Shown here: in pieces, positions 28,430 to 37,942 of the stretch | How the letters are laid out: the number at the start of each line of letters is the position of its first letter | Position numbering within the stretch: position 1 is the stretch's first letter | NCBI RefSeq assembly: GCF_000759675.1 | Contig: NZ_BAWM01000018.1 | Location: 220,311 to 284,310 of the forward strand | Source of the DNA: Neobacillus niacini | Lineage (GTDB): Bacteria; Bacillota; Bacilli; Bacillales; Cytobacillaceae | Direction: 5' to 3' | Length of the DNA stretch: 64,000 nt | Translations under genes and position numbers: made by a program | Notes under the pieces: generated by a model | What the model was told of the DNA's origin: nothing | What the model saw: only the letters and a program-made list of their open reading frames with translations | Database searches by the model: none

Positions 28430-28620
28430 GTTATTGCTCCTTATATATTAATATCTACCGTTTATGGAGTAGTTTTCTTACTTTAGCAAGAGCATCCACT
28501 TTTATTTCCATCATGTAATTATAGTAAAGATTCATCTAAATAACCAGTTATTATCATCTTTTACTTTTAGACTGCTTTTAATCATGAAAATTTACAGTTT
28601 ATCCTTGTGTTTATTCCTAA

Positions 28621-28647
28621 ACCAAATTTAGGATATTGCATACCTTA
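28621..28647 (+). promoter_or_regulatory. Possible SigK-type promoter of yqfQ
   Basis: AC at 28621-28622, 16-bp spacer, CATACCTTA at 28639-28647 fits the SigK consensus (AC-N16/17-CATAnnnTA). It is placed 35 bp before the yqfQ ATG. Two-part short motifs occur by chance, so this is only a candidate. The rest of the 28430-28620 gap shows nothing clear. Confidence 0.35.
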
Positions 28648-28681
28648 AATTATAAGGCTTTTTTGAAAGGAGGACATACGT

Positions 28682-29341
28682 ATGCAGCAGTTTAGACCGA
28701 GATTTCCCCAACATGGTCATATGGGACCAAATATGATGGGTCCTGGACCTTATGGCGGTCAACAACACATGATACCTCATTATGGCGGTAATGGACCAAT
28801 GATGGGATTACAGCAGAACTTTAACGGCGGCAGACCCATGATGGGACAAACGATGGGAAGAGGGCAAGGAAGAAGAAATGGCGGCGGATTACTTTCGAAA
28901 ATTCTTGGTGGAAAAAAACAAGGCAATCAACGATCAGGTCTTGGAGGTATAAAGGCAGGGCCACGTGCTGTTCCTAGTGGTTCAGGAGGAGTTGGCTCCA
29001 TCCTTCAAACCCTAAGAAATCCTGACAGTATCACAGGATTTCTTAATAATACTCAACAGGTTTTGAAGACAGCCCAATCTTTTGGTCCAATGGTTCAGCA
29101 ATACGGACCAATAGTGAAGAATCTTCCTATGATGTGGAAATTATATAAAGGGTTTAAAGACCTGCCAACAGAGGAAAAGTCTGAGGAAGACAAAACAGAA
29201 ACCTCTATTATGGAAGATCATTCTGTCCCACTCAAGGCAGAACCGAAGAGAAAACCGAAAGAAAAAAGGAATATTGAGTCTGAAGAAGTTGTAGAAAGAA
29301 AAAGCCACAACGGTCCTTCTGTTCCGAAACTATATATTTAA
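28682..29341 (+). CDS. yqfQ: VrrA/YqfQ family Gly/Met-rich protein
   Basis: 219 residues. The N-terminal ~90 residues are low-complexity, rich in Gly, Met, Pro, Gln and His (PNMMGPGPYGGQQHM, MMGQTMGRGQGRR). A hydrophobic/helical middle (SILQTLRNPDSITGFLNNTQQVLKTAQSFG region, about 105-145) follows, then an acidic and basic tail. In B. anthracis this gene, vrrA, contains the variable-number repeat used in typing. Predicted spore-related; function unknown. Good AAAGGAGG site before ATG. Confidence 0.82.
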   Translation: MQQFRPRFPQHGHMGPNMMGPGPYGGQQHMIPHYGGNGPMMGLQQNFNGGRPMMGQTMGRGQGRRNGGGLLSKILGGKKQGNQRSGLGGIKAGPRAVPSGSGGVGSILQTLRNPDSITGFLNNTQQVLKTAQSFGPMVQQYGPIVKNLPMMWKLYKGFKDLPTEEKSEEDKTETSIMEDHSVPLKAEPKRKPKEKRNIESEEVVERKSHNGPSVPKLYI

Positions 29342-29347
29342 TTACAT

Positions 29348-29376
29348 CGATGCTGAAATAAACAGCATCTTTTTAT
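29348..29376 (+). terminator. Terminator after yqfQ
   Basis: Stem GATGCTG/CAGCATC followed by TTTTTATTTT. Confidence 0.75.
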
Positions 29377-29432
29377 TTTCCAGAGATTTTCACAGGAAAA
29401 TTTCACAAAAATCTCACAGGAAAAATGTATCT

Positions 29433-29461
29433 TTGTATTATTTCTATTAGTTTTATATAAT
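29433..29461 (+). promoter_or_regulatory. SigA promoter of ispH
   Basis: TTGTAT (29433-29438), 17-bp spacer, TATAAT (29456-29461), 45 bp before the ispH ATG. Just upstream the 11-mer TCACAGGAAAA occurs twice (29390-29400 and 29414-29424). Confidence 0.75.
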
Positions 29462-29506
29462 AAATACATAGATTCAAAGTCATGTTCTTTAGGAGGACTT
29501 TATTAT

Positions 29507-30445
29507 ATGCAAATTATTAAAATTTCACCACGTGGATATTGTTATGGTGTTGTTGACGCGATGGTAATTGCGCGAAATGCCGCTTTAGATAAATCATTAC
29601 CTCGTCCAATCTACATTTTAGGGATGATAGTTCATAATAAACACGTTACAGACGCTTTTGCCGAAGAAGGTATCATCACACTTGACGGAAAAAATCGTAG
29701 GGACATACTAGAAAAAGTAGATACAGGTACTGTAATTTTTACAGCACATGGTATATCTCCTGAAGTAAGAGAGCTAGCGAAAAACAAAGGACTTGTTACG
29801 ATTGACGCTACATGTCCAGATGTAACAAGAACCCATGATTTAATTGAAGAAAAAACAAAGCAAGGCTTTGAAGTCATTTATATTGGAAAAAAAGGCCATC
29901 CTGAGCCTGAAGGCGCAGTTGGTGTTGCCCCTGCTCTTGTACATCTAGTTGAAACTCCAAGTGATGTCGCTGCATTAACGCTTGATAGTAAAAACCTGAT
30001 TGTTACGAATCAAACCACTATGAGCCAATGGGATGTTGCTGAAACGATGAAAAAGGTTCAGGAGAAATATCCGCATGCTGTAGCCTATAATGAAATATGT
30101 AATGCCACACAGGTACGTCAGGAAGCGGTTGCCGGTCAAGCCACAGAGGCAGATGTAACCATCGTTGTTGGAGATCCAATGAGTAACAACTCCAATCGTC
30201 TCGCACAAGTCTCAGAAGAAATTGCCGGCACAAAGGCCTATCGTATCGCCGATATATCAGAGTTAGAAATTGACTGGATTAAGGACGCTAAGAATGTCGC
30301 CGTTACATCTGGTGCCTCTACACCTACACCAATCACCAAGGAAGTTATAACATTCTTAGAACAATTTGACCCAAATAATGAAGCAACCTGGGAACGTCGC
30401 AAAAATGTGCCTTTGAATAAAATATTACCTAAAGTTAAAAAATAA
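29507..30445 (+). CDS. ispH: 4-hydroxy-3-methylbut-2-enyl diphosphate reductase (IspH)
   Basis: Final step of the MEP pathway: reduces HMBPP to IPP and DMAPP with an iron-sulfur cluster. 312 residues. The three cluster cysteines are in [11 protein letters not shown] (C12), DATCPDVTR (about 105) and [13 protein letters not shown] (about 200); [10 protein letters not shown] holds a substrate histidine. Good Shine-Dalgarno (GGAGG) and a clear promoter and terminator make it monocistronic. Confidence 0.96.
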   Translation: MQIIKISPRGYCYGVVDAMVIARNAALDKSLPRPIYILGMIVHNKHVTDAFAEEGIITLDGKNRRDILEKVDTGTVIFTAHGISPEVRELAKNKGLVTIDATCPDVTRTHDLIEEKTKQGFEVIYIGKKGHPEPEGAVGVAPALVHLVETPSDVAALTLDSKNLIVTNQTTMSQWDVAETMKKVQEKYPHAVAYNEICNATQVRQEAVAGQATEADVTIVVGDPMSNNSNRLAQVSEEIAGTKAYRIADISELEIDWIKDAKNVAVTSGASTPTPITKEVITFLEQFDPNNEATWERRKNVPLNKILPKVKK

Positions 30446-30471
30446 CCGGTCGATCTCGACCGGTTTTTTTA
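30444..30471. terminator. Bidirectional terminator between ispH and yqfO
   Basis: Stem AACCGGTCGA/TCGACCGGTT followed by TTTTTTT on the plus strand; the yqfO stop codon on the minus strand lies at its edge. Confidence 0.85.
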
Positions 30472-31584
30472 TAAAAATTGAAACGGATCTGTGTTCACTT
30501 CGGAAGGGAAGATATCGACTTCATAACCTGATTCCTTGCACATTTTGTTAAGAGTATCTGTAAGTCCCTTTTTCATGATTTTTTCGACATTATGTCCAGG
30601 ATCAATCATGTTTAATCCCTGCATTATCGCATCATGCGCTATATGATAATAAATATCTCCTGTAATATAGACATCTGCGCCCTTAAACTTTGCGCTCATG
30701 AAATACTTATTTCCATCTCCACCTAATACAGCAACTTTCTTAACACGTGATGATAAATCACCAACCACCCGAACTTTATCAACTTCCAAAGCCTCTTTTA
30801 CCCTCTCAACAAACTCTCCGAGTGTCATTTCCTTGACTGTTCCAATTCTGCCAAGGCCAAGAACTTCACCTTTATTTTCAACGGGATAAACATCATAAGC
30901 CACTTCTTCATATGGATGGGCCTTTACCACAGCATTAACTGCCCTTTTTAACAGATTCTCTGGTACAATTGTTTCAATTCTTACTTCATCCACCTGCTCT
31001 AATTGTCCTTGCGCTCCGATATAAGGATTGGTATTTTCCCCGGGTAAAAACCTTCCTGTTCCATCTGCAGAAAATGAACAATGGCTATAATTACCAATGA
31101 AGCCAGCACCAATACCCCCTAGGACCTTTCTAATCTCCTCGGCATGACTTGTCGGTGTAAAGACAACTAATTTCTTAAGCTTAGTTTCGTGTGTAGGTAC
31201 TAGTACTTCAGAGTTTTCTAAACCAAGTGCTTCGGCTAGGAGGTCATTTACCCCGCCTTTAGCCACATCAAGATTAGTATGGGCTGCATAGACCGCAATA
31301 TCATGCTTTAATAGTTTTTCAATCATTCTTCCCTGTACTGTGTCTGTTAGGACATTCTTAAGAGGGCGAAAGATTGGTGGATGATGGGCGATGATTAGCT
31401 GCACATTCTTTGCAATGGCCTCATCTATAACTTCCTCAAGGACATCAAGGGCAATCATAATTTTATCTATTTTCTTGTTCAAGCGTCCAATTTGTAAACC
31501 TATCTTATCATCTTCCATTGCAAGACCCTTCGGAGAAAACTGTTCAAAAAGTTGAATGATTTCATGACCATTCGCTTTCTTCAT
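30469..31584 (-). CDS. yqfO: Nif3-like dinuclear metal-centre hexameric protein
   Basis: 371 residues. N- and C-terminal Nif3 halves provide the metal ligands (IAHHPPIFRPL; YAAHTNLDVAKGG; ITGDIYYHIAHDA; IDPGHNVEK), and a central PII/CutA-like insert (about 125-230) makes it longer than E. coli YbgI, as in other Bacillus YqfO proteins. The family has been annotated as GTP cyclohydrolase type 2, but the real activity is uncertain. It overlaps trmK by 23 bp, so the two are co-translated. Confidence 0.9.
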   Translation of the reverse strand: MKKANGHEIIQLFEQFSPKGLAMEDDKIGLQIGRLNKKIDKIMIALDVLEEVIDEAIAKNVQLIIAHHPPIFRPLKNVLTDTVQGRMIEKLLKHDIAVYAAHTNLDVAKGGVNDLLAEALGLENSEVLVPTHETKLKKLVVFTPTSHAEEIRKVLGGIGAGFIGNYSHCSFSADGTGRFLPGENTNPYIGAQGQLEQVDEVRIETIVPENLLKRAVNAVVKAHPYEEVAYDVYPVENKGEVLGLGRIGTVKEMTLGEFVERVKEALEVDKVRVVGDLSSRVKKVAVLGGDGNKYFMSAKFKGADVYITGDIYYHIAHDAIMQGLNMIDPGHNVEKIMKKGLTDTLNKMCKESGYEVDIFPSEVNTDPFQFL

Positions 31585-32293
31585 TGTCCAATACCCCCTC
31601 TACAAGAGTAATTTTATTCATGATCTCTTGTTTTTTCTCTTCTGTTTCAGCAGAAGATGCGGCACTTTCAAGCTGTTCATAAATTCGCTTCCAATTTTTC
31701 TTTTCTAGAGCCCATTTCTTCTTAAACGCCTCTTCTTTTCTTTGAAGAAGGAAAGGTCCGACTAATAGACCTGTTTCTACTTGTATGTCACGATAAGGCT
31801 TTAAAGGGTCTCCTTTTTCAGCTACTAAAATTTCGTAAATTTTGCTATCCTCTTCAATGATTTCCTCCGCAATCAATTCCCACTCATTATCGACTAGCCA
31901 ATGTCGAATGGCGATTGCATTGATATTTGGCTGTAACACAAGACGCTTTACGGAAGTAAGTTTTTCATTACCATTATCTAAAATAGTGGCAATAAGACTT
32001 CCTCCCATACCGGCAATGGTAATACAATCTGCATCACCAGGCTGAATTACTTCTAACCCATCACCCATTCTAACTGAAATCATTTCAGTAAGCCCTTCTG
32101 CCATTACGTTTTTTTCTGCTGACAGAAAGGGACCTTTTGCAACTTCTCCAGCAATCCCAAAGGAAATTCGTCCGTTCTTAGCAAGATAACTGGGTAAGTA
32201 AGCATGATCAGACCCAATATCCGCTAACCTTGAATCCTTTGGAACATATTTTGCTACCATTTCTAACCGAACTGATAATTTATCCGTATTCAA
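31562..32293 (-). CDS. trmK: tRNA (adenine(22)-N1)-methyltransferase
   Basis: Methylates A22 of tRNA using S-adenosylmethionine. 243 residues; motif I is RLADIGSDHAYLPSYL, then VRMGDGLEV and ITIAGMGGSLIA form the SAM pocket, and a C-terminal coiled coil (FKKKWALEKKNWKRIYEQLE) is typical. I place the start at the TTG 32293 (MNTDKLSVRLEMV), which aligns with the family N-terminus and sits after GTGGTG; GTG codons at 32302/32305 are alternatives. Overlaps yqfO by 23 bp. Confidence 0.9.
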   Translation of the reverse strand: MNTDKLSVRLEMVAKYVPKDSRLADIGSDHAYLPSYLAKNGRISFGIAGEVAKGPFLSAEKNVMAEGLTEMISVRMGDGLEVIQPGDADCITIAGMGGSLIATILDNGNEKLTSVKRLVLQPNINAIAIRHWLVDNEWELIAEEIIEEDSKIYEILVAEKGDPLKPYRDIQVETGLLVGPFLLQRKEEAFKKKWALEKKNWKRIYEQLESAASSAETEEKKQEIMNKITLVEGVLDNEESEWS

Positions 32294-32328
32294 ATCATTC
32301 ACCACTTTTTATGTATTACCTACTAGTA

Positions 32329-32364
32329 TAAAAAAAGTCCTTCACAAAAAGCAAAGGACCTTTT
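32329..32364 (-). terminator. Terminator after cccA
   Basis: Stem AAGGTCCTT/AAGGACTT followed on the minus strand by TTTTTTTATA. Confidence 0.8.
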
Positions 32365-32375
32365 CATTGAAACAA

Positions 32376-32738
32376 TTATTTAATATTTGCTAACCATTCA
32401 GCCATAGCATCGGCTTCCTCTGGTTTTACCATACCGGCTGGCATGTTTCCTCTTCCTTTTGTAACCACTTCGATGATTTCATCCTTGGATAACCTGTCGC
32501 CAACACCTTTTAGAGCAGGACCCATTCCCCCTTGGTACTGATCACCGTGACAGCCGATACAAGACCCTGTGTAAATGTCTTCAGGCGCTTTTGCAACCTG
32601 TTCTGTTTCAGTTCCGCCTTCTTTTTCCTTGGCAAGCTCATCCATATCTCCGAGGCCTTTGAAAGACAATAAGAACATTAGTCCGATTCCAAATACAAAG
32701 ATCAGGATGTAAGGAATTACCGGATTTCGATTCATCAT
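32376..32738 (-). CDS. cccA: Membrane-bound cytochrome c-550
   Basis: 120 residues: an N-terminal membrane anchor (residues 8-26, PYILIFVFGIGLMFLLS), an acidic linker, and a single c-type heme domain with CIGCH (about 57-61) and the axial methionine in GNMPAGM. It carries electrons between respiratory complexes on the outer face of the membrane. Position upstream of sigA is the same as cccA in B. subtilis. Confidence 0.94.
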   Translation of the reverse strand: MMNRNPVIPYILIFVFGIGLMFLLSFKGLGDMDELAKEKEGGTETEQVAKAPEDIYTGSCIGCHGDQYQGGMGPALKGVGDRLSKDEIIEVVTKGRGNMPAGMVKPEEADAMAEWLANIK

Positions 32739-32861
32739 ATAACCTCCCTTATGTACGTATAACTGTAAATAAATAGTCTTCTACAAACAACTACTATTTT
32801 ACTTTAAAAACCTAAGAAGGAAAAGCCCTAAACTTACTTTGTCACGATAATATTTATAAAA

Positions 32862-32901
32862 AAGAAAAACAGGCTGATTTTTTGAAAAAAAGTCAGCCTT
32901 C
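32862..32901 (-). terminator. Terminator after the acyl-CoA dehydrogenase gene
   Basis: Stem AAGGCTGA/TCAGCCT with an A/T-rich loop, followed on the minus strand by TTTTTCTTTTTT. Confidence 0.7.
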
Positions 32902-32923
32902 TTATTCTTCCCATTTATTCTCT

Positions 32924-34063
32924 TTAACAACCAATTAATCGTGCAATTACTGTCCTTTGAATTTCAGAAGTACCTTCACCAATTTCAAGAAGCTTAGCGT
33001 CACGCATCATCCTTTCAACATGGTACTCCTTCATGTAGCCATATCCGCCATGCAATTGTACGGCTTGATTGGTTACTTCCATACATATTTCAGATGCATA
33101 GAGCTTGCACATTGAAGCTTCTTTGCTAAACGGTCTCCCTTGATCCTTGAGCCAAGCAGCCTTATAAACCATATTACGGGCTAATTCAATTTTCATTGCC
33201 ATATCTGCCAGCTTAAACTGCACTGCCTGAAAGGAGGAAATGGACTTTCCAAACTGTTTCCGCTCCTTTGTATACTGCAAAGACTTCTCAAAAGCGCCTT
33301 GTGCAATACCAACAGCCATTGCGCCAATTCCAATCCGTCCCCCATCAAGTGTAATCAAAAATTGCTTAAAGCCCTCTCCCTTTTTACCTAGTAAATTCTC
33401 TTCTGGGACCCGCACATCCTCCATCACCAGTTCAGTCGTGTTTGAAGCATTGAGACCCATCTTTTCATAATTATCAATCACAGTAAATCCTTCTGCATCA
33501 GTGGGCACGATGATTGCACTAATTTCCTTTTTCCCATCATTCATGCCTGTTATGGCAGTAATCGCTAAATGCTTTGCATAGCTTGCATTTGTAATAAAGC
33601 ATTTATTGCCATTTATGATATATTCACCATTTTTTAATATAGCAGTTGTTCTAGTTCCTCCTGCATCAGATCCTGCATCCGGCTCAGTCAATCCAAAAGC
33701 ACCAAAGGATTCCCCCGTACAAATCGGAGTTAGATATTTCTGTTTCTGATTTTCTGTTCCAAATAAATTCAATGGTGATCCGCCCAACGAGATATGAGCA
33801 GAATAGGTTATCCCAGTGGAAGCACATGCTCTGCTTAGTTCTTCTGTAACTATCGCAAAACTGACTGTGTCAGCTCCTCCGCCTCCATATTCTTCAGGAA
33901 ATGGCAGACCCATTATTCCCATTTCAGACAATTGTTTGAAAATGTCTACCGGAAATTGTTTATTTCTATCTCTCTCAATGGAACCTGGTGCTACTACTTC
34001 ATCTGAAAACTCACGTATCATTTTTTTAATCATTTCTTGTTCTGGTGTTAAATCAAAATTCAT
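32924..34063 (-). CDS. Acyl-CoA dehydrogenase
   Basis: 379 residues, FAD-dependent enzyme that oxidises an acyl-CoA to the enoyl-CoA, feeding electrons to ETF. The signatures FGLTEPDAGSDAGG (about 130) and QLHGGYGYMKEYHVERMMRD (about 340) are present and LEIGEGTSEIQR holds the catalytic glutamate of short/medium-chain enzymes. The second of two ATGs (34063) fits AAGGGGG at 6 bp. It resembles MmgC/AcdA types but chain-length preference cannot be read. Not at this place in B. subtilis, so a local insertion; its direct neighbours give no pathway clue. Confidence 0.92.
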   Translation of the reverse strand: MNFDLTPEQEMIKKMIREFSDEVVAPGSIERDRNKQFPVDIFKQLSEMGIMGLPFPEEYGGGGADTVSFAIVTEELSRACASTGITYSAHISLGGSPLNLFGTENQKQKYLTPICTGESFGAFGLTEPDAGSDAGGTRTTAILKNGEYIINGNKCFITNASYAKHLAITAITGMNDGKKEISAIIVPTDAEGFTVIDNYEKMGLNASNTTELVMEDVRVPEENLLGKKGEGFKQFLITLDGGRIGIGAMAVGIAQGAFEKSLQYTKERKQFGKSISSFQAVQFKLADMAMKIELARNMVYKAAWLKDQGRPFSKEASMCKLYASEICMEVTNQAVQLHGGYGYMKEYHVERMMRDAKLLEIGEGTSEIQRTVIARLIGC

Positions 34064-34416
34064 ATTCATCCCCCTTGTAAAGCATTGTATGCGCTACCAT
34101 TATTATTCGGGGAACTAAATAATATTCTCAAGATTTAAAAACTTAAAAATATTTTAAGTTATCTTTGAATATAATATTTTAAATTTTAACGTGTTGCGGT
34201 GCGGATTGTGTTGAGGATAAACCCTTTATTACGAAAATGATTTGTGATTAAAATGAAAAAAATTACTTTTACCTATTTGCAAAGTGTAAAACAATTCAGT
34301 AAAATAAATACAAATACGTATTCGAAAGTGCTTTCATTTCCAATTATTTCAAAAAAGAGCTATTTTAAACTTTTATTTTGATTTGCGCTCAATCAACAAT
34401 GTGCTTTAACATAGCT
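34064..34416. other. Intergenic region between acyl-CoA dehydrogenase and sigA
   Basis: About 350 bp, AT-rich, without a credible gene. It should hold the promoter of the acyl-CoA dehydrogenase gene. The minus-strand stretch TGAAAGCACTTTCG (34323-34336) resembles a CcpA cre site with two mismatches. TTGTTTTACACTTTG (about 34281-34295) offers possible -35 elements, but I cannot choose one. Confidence 0.4.
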
Positions 34417-34455
34417 AAAAAAAATAGTTTACCTCTTTATTAAGAAGTAAACTAA
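34417..34455 (-). terminator. Terminator of the dnaG-sigA operon
   Basis: 12-bp stem AGTTTACTTCTT/AAGAGGTAAACT followed on the minus strand by ATTTTTTTTAG. Confidence 0.85.
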
Positions 34456-34473
34456 AGTTTATATTTGAAGGTT

Positions 34474-35601
34474 TTATTCTAAGAAATCTTTTAGGCGTTT
34501 GCTTCGACTAGGATGTCGTAATTTACGCAATGCCTTTGCTTCAATTTGTCGGATACGTTCACGGGTCACCCCAAAGACTTTTCCAACCTCTTCAAGAGTG
34601 CGTGTGCGTCCATCGTCGAGCCCAAATCGTAAGCGAAGGACGTTTTCTTCACGGTCTGTAAGTGTATCAAGAACATCTTCAAGCTGCTCCTTCAATAATT
34701 CGTAGGCAGCATGCTCTGAAGGTGAGGTGGCATCTTGGTCTTCTATGAAATCACCTAGGTGTGAATCATCTTCTTCACCGATAGGAGTTTCAAGGGAGAC
34801 AGGCTCTTGAGCAATTTTCAAGATTTCCCTAACTTTATCTGGCGTTAAGTCCATATCTTCGCCGATTTCTTCTGGAGTTGGTTCGCGACCAAGGTCCTGA
34901 AGTAATTGTCTCTGGACACGAATTAGTTTATTAATGGTTTCAACCATATGCACAGGAATACGAATGGTCCTAGCTTGGTCAGCAATGGCTCTTGTGATGG
35001 CCTGACGAATCCACCAGGTAGCATAAGTACTGAACTTAAAGCCTTTGCGATAGTCGAATTTCTCAACCGCTTTGATTAGTCCCATATTGCCTTCTTGAAT
35101 TAGATCAAGAAAGAGCATACCGCGTCCAACATATCGTTTTGCAATACTAACAACAAGACGGAGGTTTGCTTCGGCTAGGCGTCGTTTCGCTTCTTCGTCG
35201 CCTTCCTCAATACGGTTAGCCAATTTTATTTCCTCTTCAGCAGAAAGCAGGTCTACTCGACCAATTTCTTTTAAGTACATACGAACAGGATCGTTTATCT
35301 TCACACCAGGAGGAACGCTAAGATCATTTAAATCAAACTCATCGTCGTCTCCTTTTGCTAATTGCTTAGGGTTTGGATCTTCCTCGTCACTTTCTCCTAC
35401 TAATTCGATTCCTTGATCACCTAGAAATTCATAAAACTCATCCATTTGATCGGACTCTAAATCAAAATTTGCCATTCTTTCCGCAATATCATCGTAGGCA
35501 AGGACTCCGGTTTTTTTTCCCAGTACCGTTAACTGCTCTTTTACTTGTTCGAAGGTCAATTCATTCTCGACCTCTTTTGAACGGGCTGATTTTTCAGCCA
35601 T
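34474..35601 (-). CDS. sigA: RNA polymerase primary sigma factor SigA (RpoD)
   Basis: 375 residues. Region 1.1 is in the first ~100; region 1.2-2.4 runs from [13 protein letters not shown] through [18 protein letters not shown] and [16 protein letters not shown]; region 3 follows; region 4.2 with [20 protein letters not shown] recognises the -35 box. The ATG at 35601 follows GGAGGGGG; the frame extending to 35631 has no site. Downstream of dnaG as in the classical Bacillus macromolecular synthesis operon. Confidence 0.98.
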   Translation of the reverse strand: MAEKSARSKEVENELTFEQVKEQLTVLGKKTGVLAYDDIAERMANFDLESDQMDEFYEFLGDQGIELVGESDEEDPNPKQLAKGDDDEFDLNDLSVPPGVKINDPVRMYLKEIGRVDLLSAEEEIKLANRIEEGDEEAKRRLAEANLRLVVSIAKRYVGRGMLFLDLIQEGNMGLIKAVEKFDYRKGFKFSTYATWWIRQAITRAIADQARTIRIPVHMVETINKLIRVQRQLLQDLGREPTPEEIGEDMDLTPDKVREILKIAQEPVSLETPIGEEDDSHLGDFIEDQDATSPSEHAAYELLKEQLEDVLDTLTDREENVLRLRFGLDDGRTRTLEEVGKVFGVTRERIRQIEAKALRKLRHPSRSKRLKDFLE

Positions 35602-35643
35602 ATGTCCCCCTCCTTCCAGATTCAAAGACATTAAAAATGGAAT

Positions 35644-37452
35644 CTATAGCGATTTACGCAATTGGATGATTTCAATTCCAATTGCAGCAGCTTTTTTAAA
35701 ATCACTTTGTCGCTCAGCTTCTTTTTGTTCCACTTCTTTTTCTTTTATCTTTAACAATTTTTGATAATTCAACACCTGTTTGATATAATCAGTTAATTCT
35801 TGATTGCTTAATTCGTCATTAACGGACATCATTTCAATATCAGCGACTATTCTTCTAAGTTTTTCATCTTGGATATAGGTTAAAAATGCACTAGAATCAG
35901 GATTCATATGATCTTCGTAAAAACCAATTAGATAAGTTATTATTGCCTGATGTTCATCAAGATTAAACGTGTTACCCTGCAATAAATCCTGAACCTTATA
36001 AGCTGTATCTCGATTTCTTAACATATGTGCAATTAATCGCCTCTCAGCAGTATAATGTGCAGGCTTTAATTTATTCACCTGTTTAACCATTACACTGGGC
36101 TTGTTGATTGGCTGATTTTGACCATTTGAATTCCTTTTTTCTGAAAAGAAAATCTGTTTTAGCTGTTGTTGTAACGCGTCTAACGAAATCGAAAATTCTG
36201 AGGCTAGTTGACGCAAATAATGATCTTTTTCAACAGCTTTAGTCAATTTACTTATTTCTTTAAGTATTGTTTCGATATAAGCAAGCCGATCTCCTTCTAT
36301 TTGAAGATTTTTTCCTCTTCGAAAATAAAGAAATTTAAATGCCATCCAGGTAAGACTTGCACCTATGACCTCATTACGAAACTTTTCATGACCATTTTTT
36401 TTTATATAATCATCTGGATCAAGTCCATCTGACATCATGGCAACTTTAATGGTACAACCCGCGTCGATAAGCATATTTCCTGCTCTAAACGCCGCTTCAA
36501 TTCCGGCTTTGTCTGAGTCAAAACAAATTGTGATCGACTGTGTATTCTGCCTTATAAGAGTGATGTGCTCATCTGTCAAGGAGGTACCCATTGTAGCGAT
36601 ACCATTTTCCACACCAGACCTGTCAGCAGCAATTACATCAGCAAATCCTTCAAAAAGAACTGCTTGCTGTAATTTCCGTATACTTGGTTTGGCCAAATGA
36701 AAATTATATAAAATTTTGCTTTTATTAAAGATTACTGTTTCGGGACTATTTAAATATTTGGGCTCCTCAGCCCCTAAAGACCTCCCTGAAAAAGCAATCG
36801 TGTTTCCATTCCGGTCAAAAATCGGAAACATAATTCGATCTCGGAATCGATCAAAATAGGTTCCATCCCGTTCTCGTTTGATAATCAATCCGGCTTTTTC
36901 CATTAATTCTGGTGAAAAATCCCTTTTGGTAAGGAATTTATATACAAAATCCCATGAATTCAATGAATAGCCAATTTGAAATTTATCAATCGATTCTCGG
37001 GAAAATCCTCTCTTCAGCAAATACTCTAAAGCATGTTGACCGTCTTTTGTATTTACCAATAAGTGATGGTAAAATTTATTCAAGAGCTCATGTGCGTCAA
37101 GCATTGACTGAAGTTCTGGAGAAACACTCTTCCCCTTCCCATTTACTGAGAAGTTTACTTGTAGATCAATATTAGCCTTTTCAGCTAATTTAATGGCAGC
37201 TTCTAGAAATGAAATTCCTTCCAGCTCCATTAAAAATGAGAAAACATTTCCTCCCGCTCCACAGCCAAAACAATGGTAAATTTGTTTATCGGATGAAACG
37301 GAAAATGATGGGGAGTTTTCTCCATGGAAAGGACATAATCCGAAGTAATTTCGCCCTTGTTTTTTAAGTTGAACATATTCGCTAATTATTTCAACAATAT
37401 CAACAGACTGACGAATTTGATTAATTTTTTCTTCGGCAATCCGTTCTGCCAT
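35644..37452 (-). CDS. dnaG: DNA primase
   Basis: 602 residues; synthesises RNA primers at the fork. N-terminal zinc ribbon CPFHGENSPSF with IYHCFGCGAGG (residues 40-65), catalytic TOPRIM domain with LFEGFADVIAADRSG and ICFDSDKAGIEAA (about 260-320), and a C-terminal helicase-binding domain of ~150 helical residues. 42 bp upstream of sigA, co-transcribed with it. Confidence 0.97.
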   Translation of the reverse strand: MAERIAEEKINQIRQSVDIVEIISEYVQLKKQGRNYFGLCPFHGENSPSFSVSSDKQIYHCFGCGAGGNVFSFLMELEGISFLEAAIKLAEKANIDLQVNFSVNGKGKSVSPELQSMLDAHELLNKFYHHLLVNTKDGQHALEYLLKRGFSRESIDKFQIGYSLNSWDFVYKFLTKRDFSPELMEKAGLIIKRERDGTYFDRFRDRIMFPIFDRNGNTIAFSGRSLGAEEPKYLNSPETVIFNKSKILYNFHLAKPSIRKLQQAVLFEGFADVIAADRSGVENGIATMGTSLTDEHITLIRQNTQSITICFDSDKAGIEAAFRAGNMLIDAGCTIKVAMMSDGLDPDDYIKKNGHEKFRNEVIGASLTWMAFKFLYFRRGKNLQIEGDRLAYIETILKEISKLTKAVEKDHYLRQLASEFSISLDALQQQLKQIFFSEKRNSNGQNQPINKPSVMVKQVNKLKPAHYTAERRLIAHMLRNRDTAYKVQDLLQGNTFNLDEHQAIITYLIGFYEDHMNPDSSAFLTYIQDEKLRRIVADIEMMSVNDELSNQELTDYIKQVLNYQKLLKIKEKEVEQKEAERQSDFKKAAAIGIEIIQLRKSL

Positions 37453-37473
37453 GAAAACATCTCCATTGTGTAC

Positions 37474-37942
37474 TTATTCTACAAAGAAATCTAAATTCCT
37501 GCATTTTTCGACAAAATTTTTGTAAATAAATTTTGCACGTTCATCAGAATTAAAAGACTTTGGTCCTTTACCATATACACCCCTTTTTCTTGCTTTAGCA
37601 TTTAGAAAGCGCAAGTCAAGAGCAGTTTGTATTCCGGATTCATCATATACATTCCCTTTTGGTGAAAGTATATGTACTCCCTTAAGAAGTAATGTGGAGG
37701 CCAGTCCAATATCCTGTATAACAGTAATATCCCCCTTTGCAGTATGATTCATGATGAACAAGTCCTCGGCTTCTTTTCTGGAATCAACATATTTCCATGC
37801 TGCATTCACATATGTAATCTTATTGTTTCCATGATGATCAAAGAGAAGCGATAAAAAGAACTTTCACGGAAAATGTAGAAGCAATTTCGACAATTTCCTC
37901 TTTAACAGGGCATGAATCTGCATCTACAAAAATAGTTGGAAT
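37474..37942 (-). pseudogene. yqxD: Broken yqxD (UPF0178/YaiI family)
   Basis: Two reading frames together encode a UPF0178 protein. The first (ATT 37942 onward) gives [19 protein letters not shown] and ends at an in-frame TGA (37838-37840); the second, shifted by one base at about 37840-37846, continues as ITYVNAAWKYVDSRKEAED through QDIGLASTLL and YGKGPKSF to the stop at 37474. The codon where the family's initiator Met should be is ATT, with stops just before it. So start codon and frame are both damaged. Sequencing error could explain the frameshift but not easily both. YqxD has unknown function; it sits between dnaG and yqfL as in B. subtilis. Confidence 0.8.
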
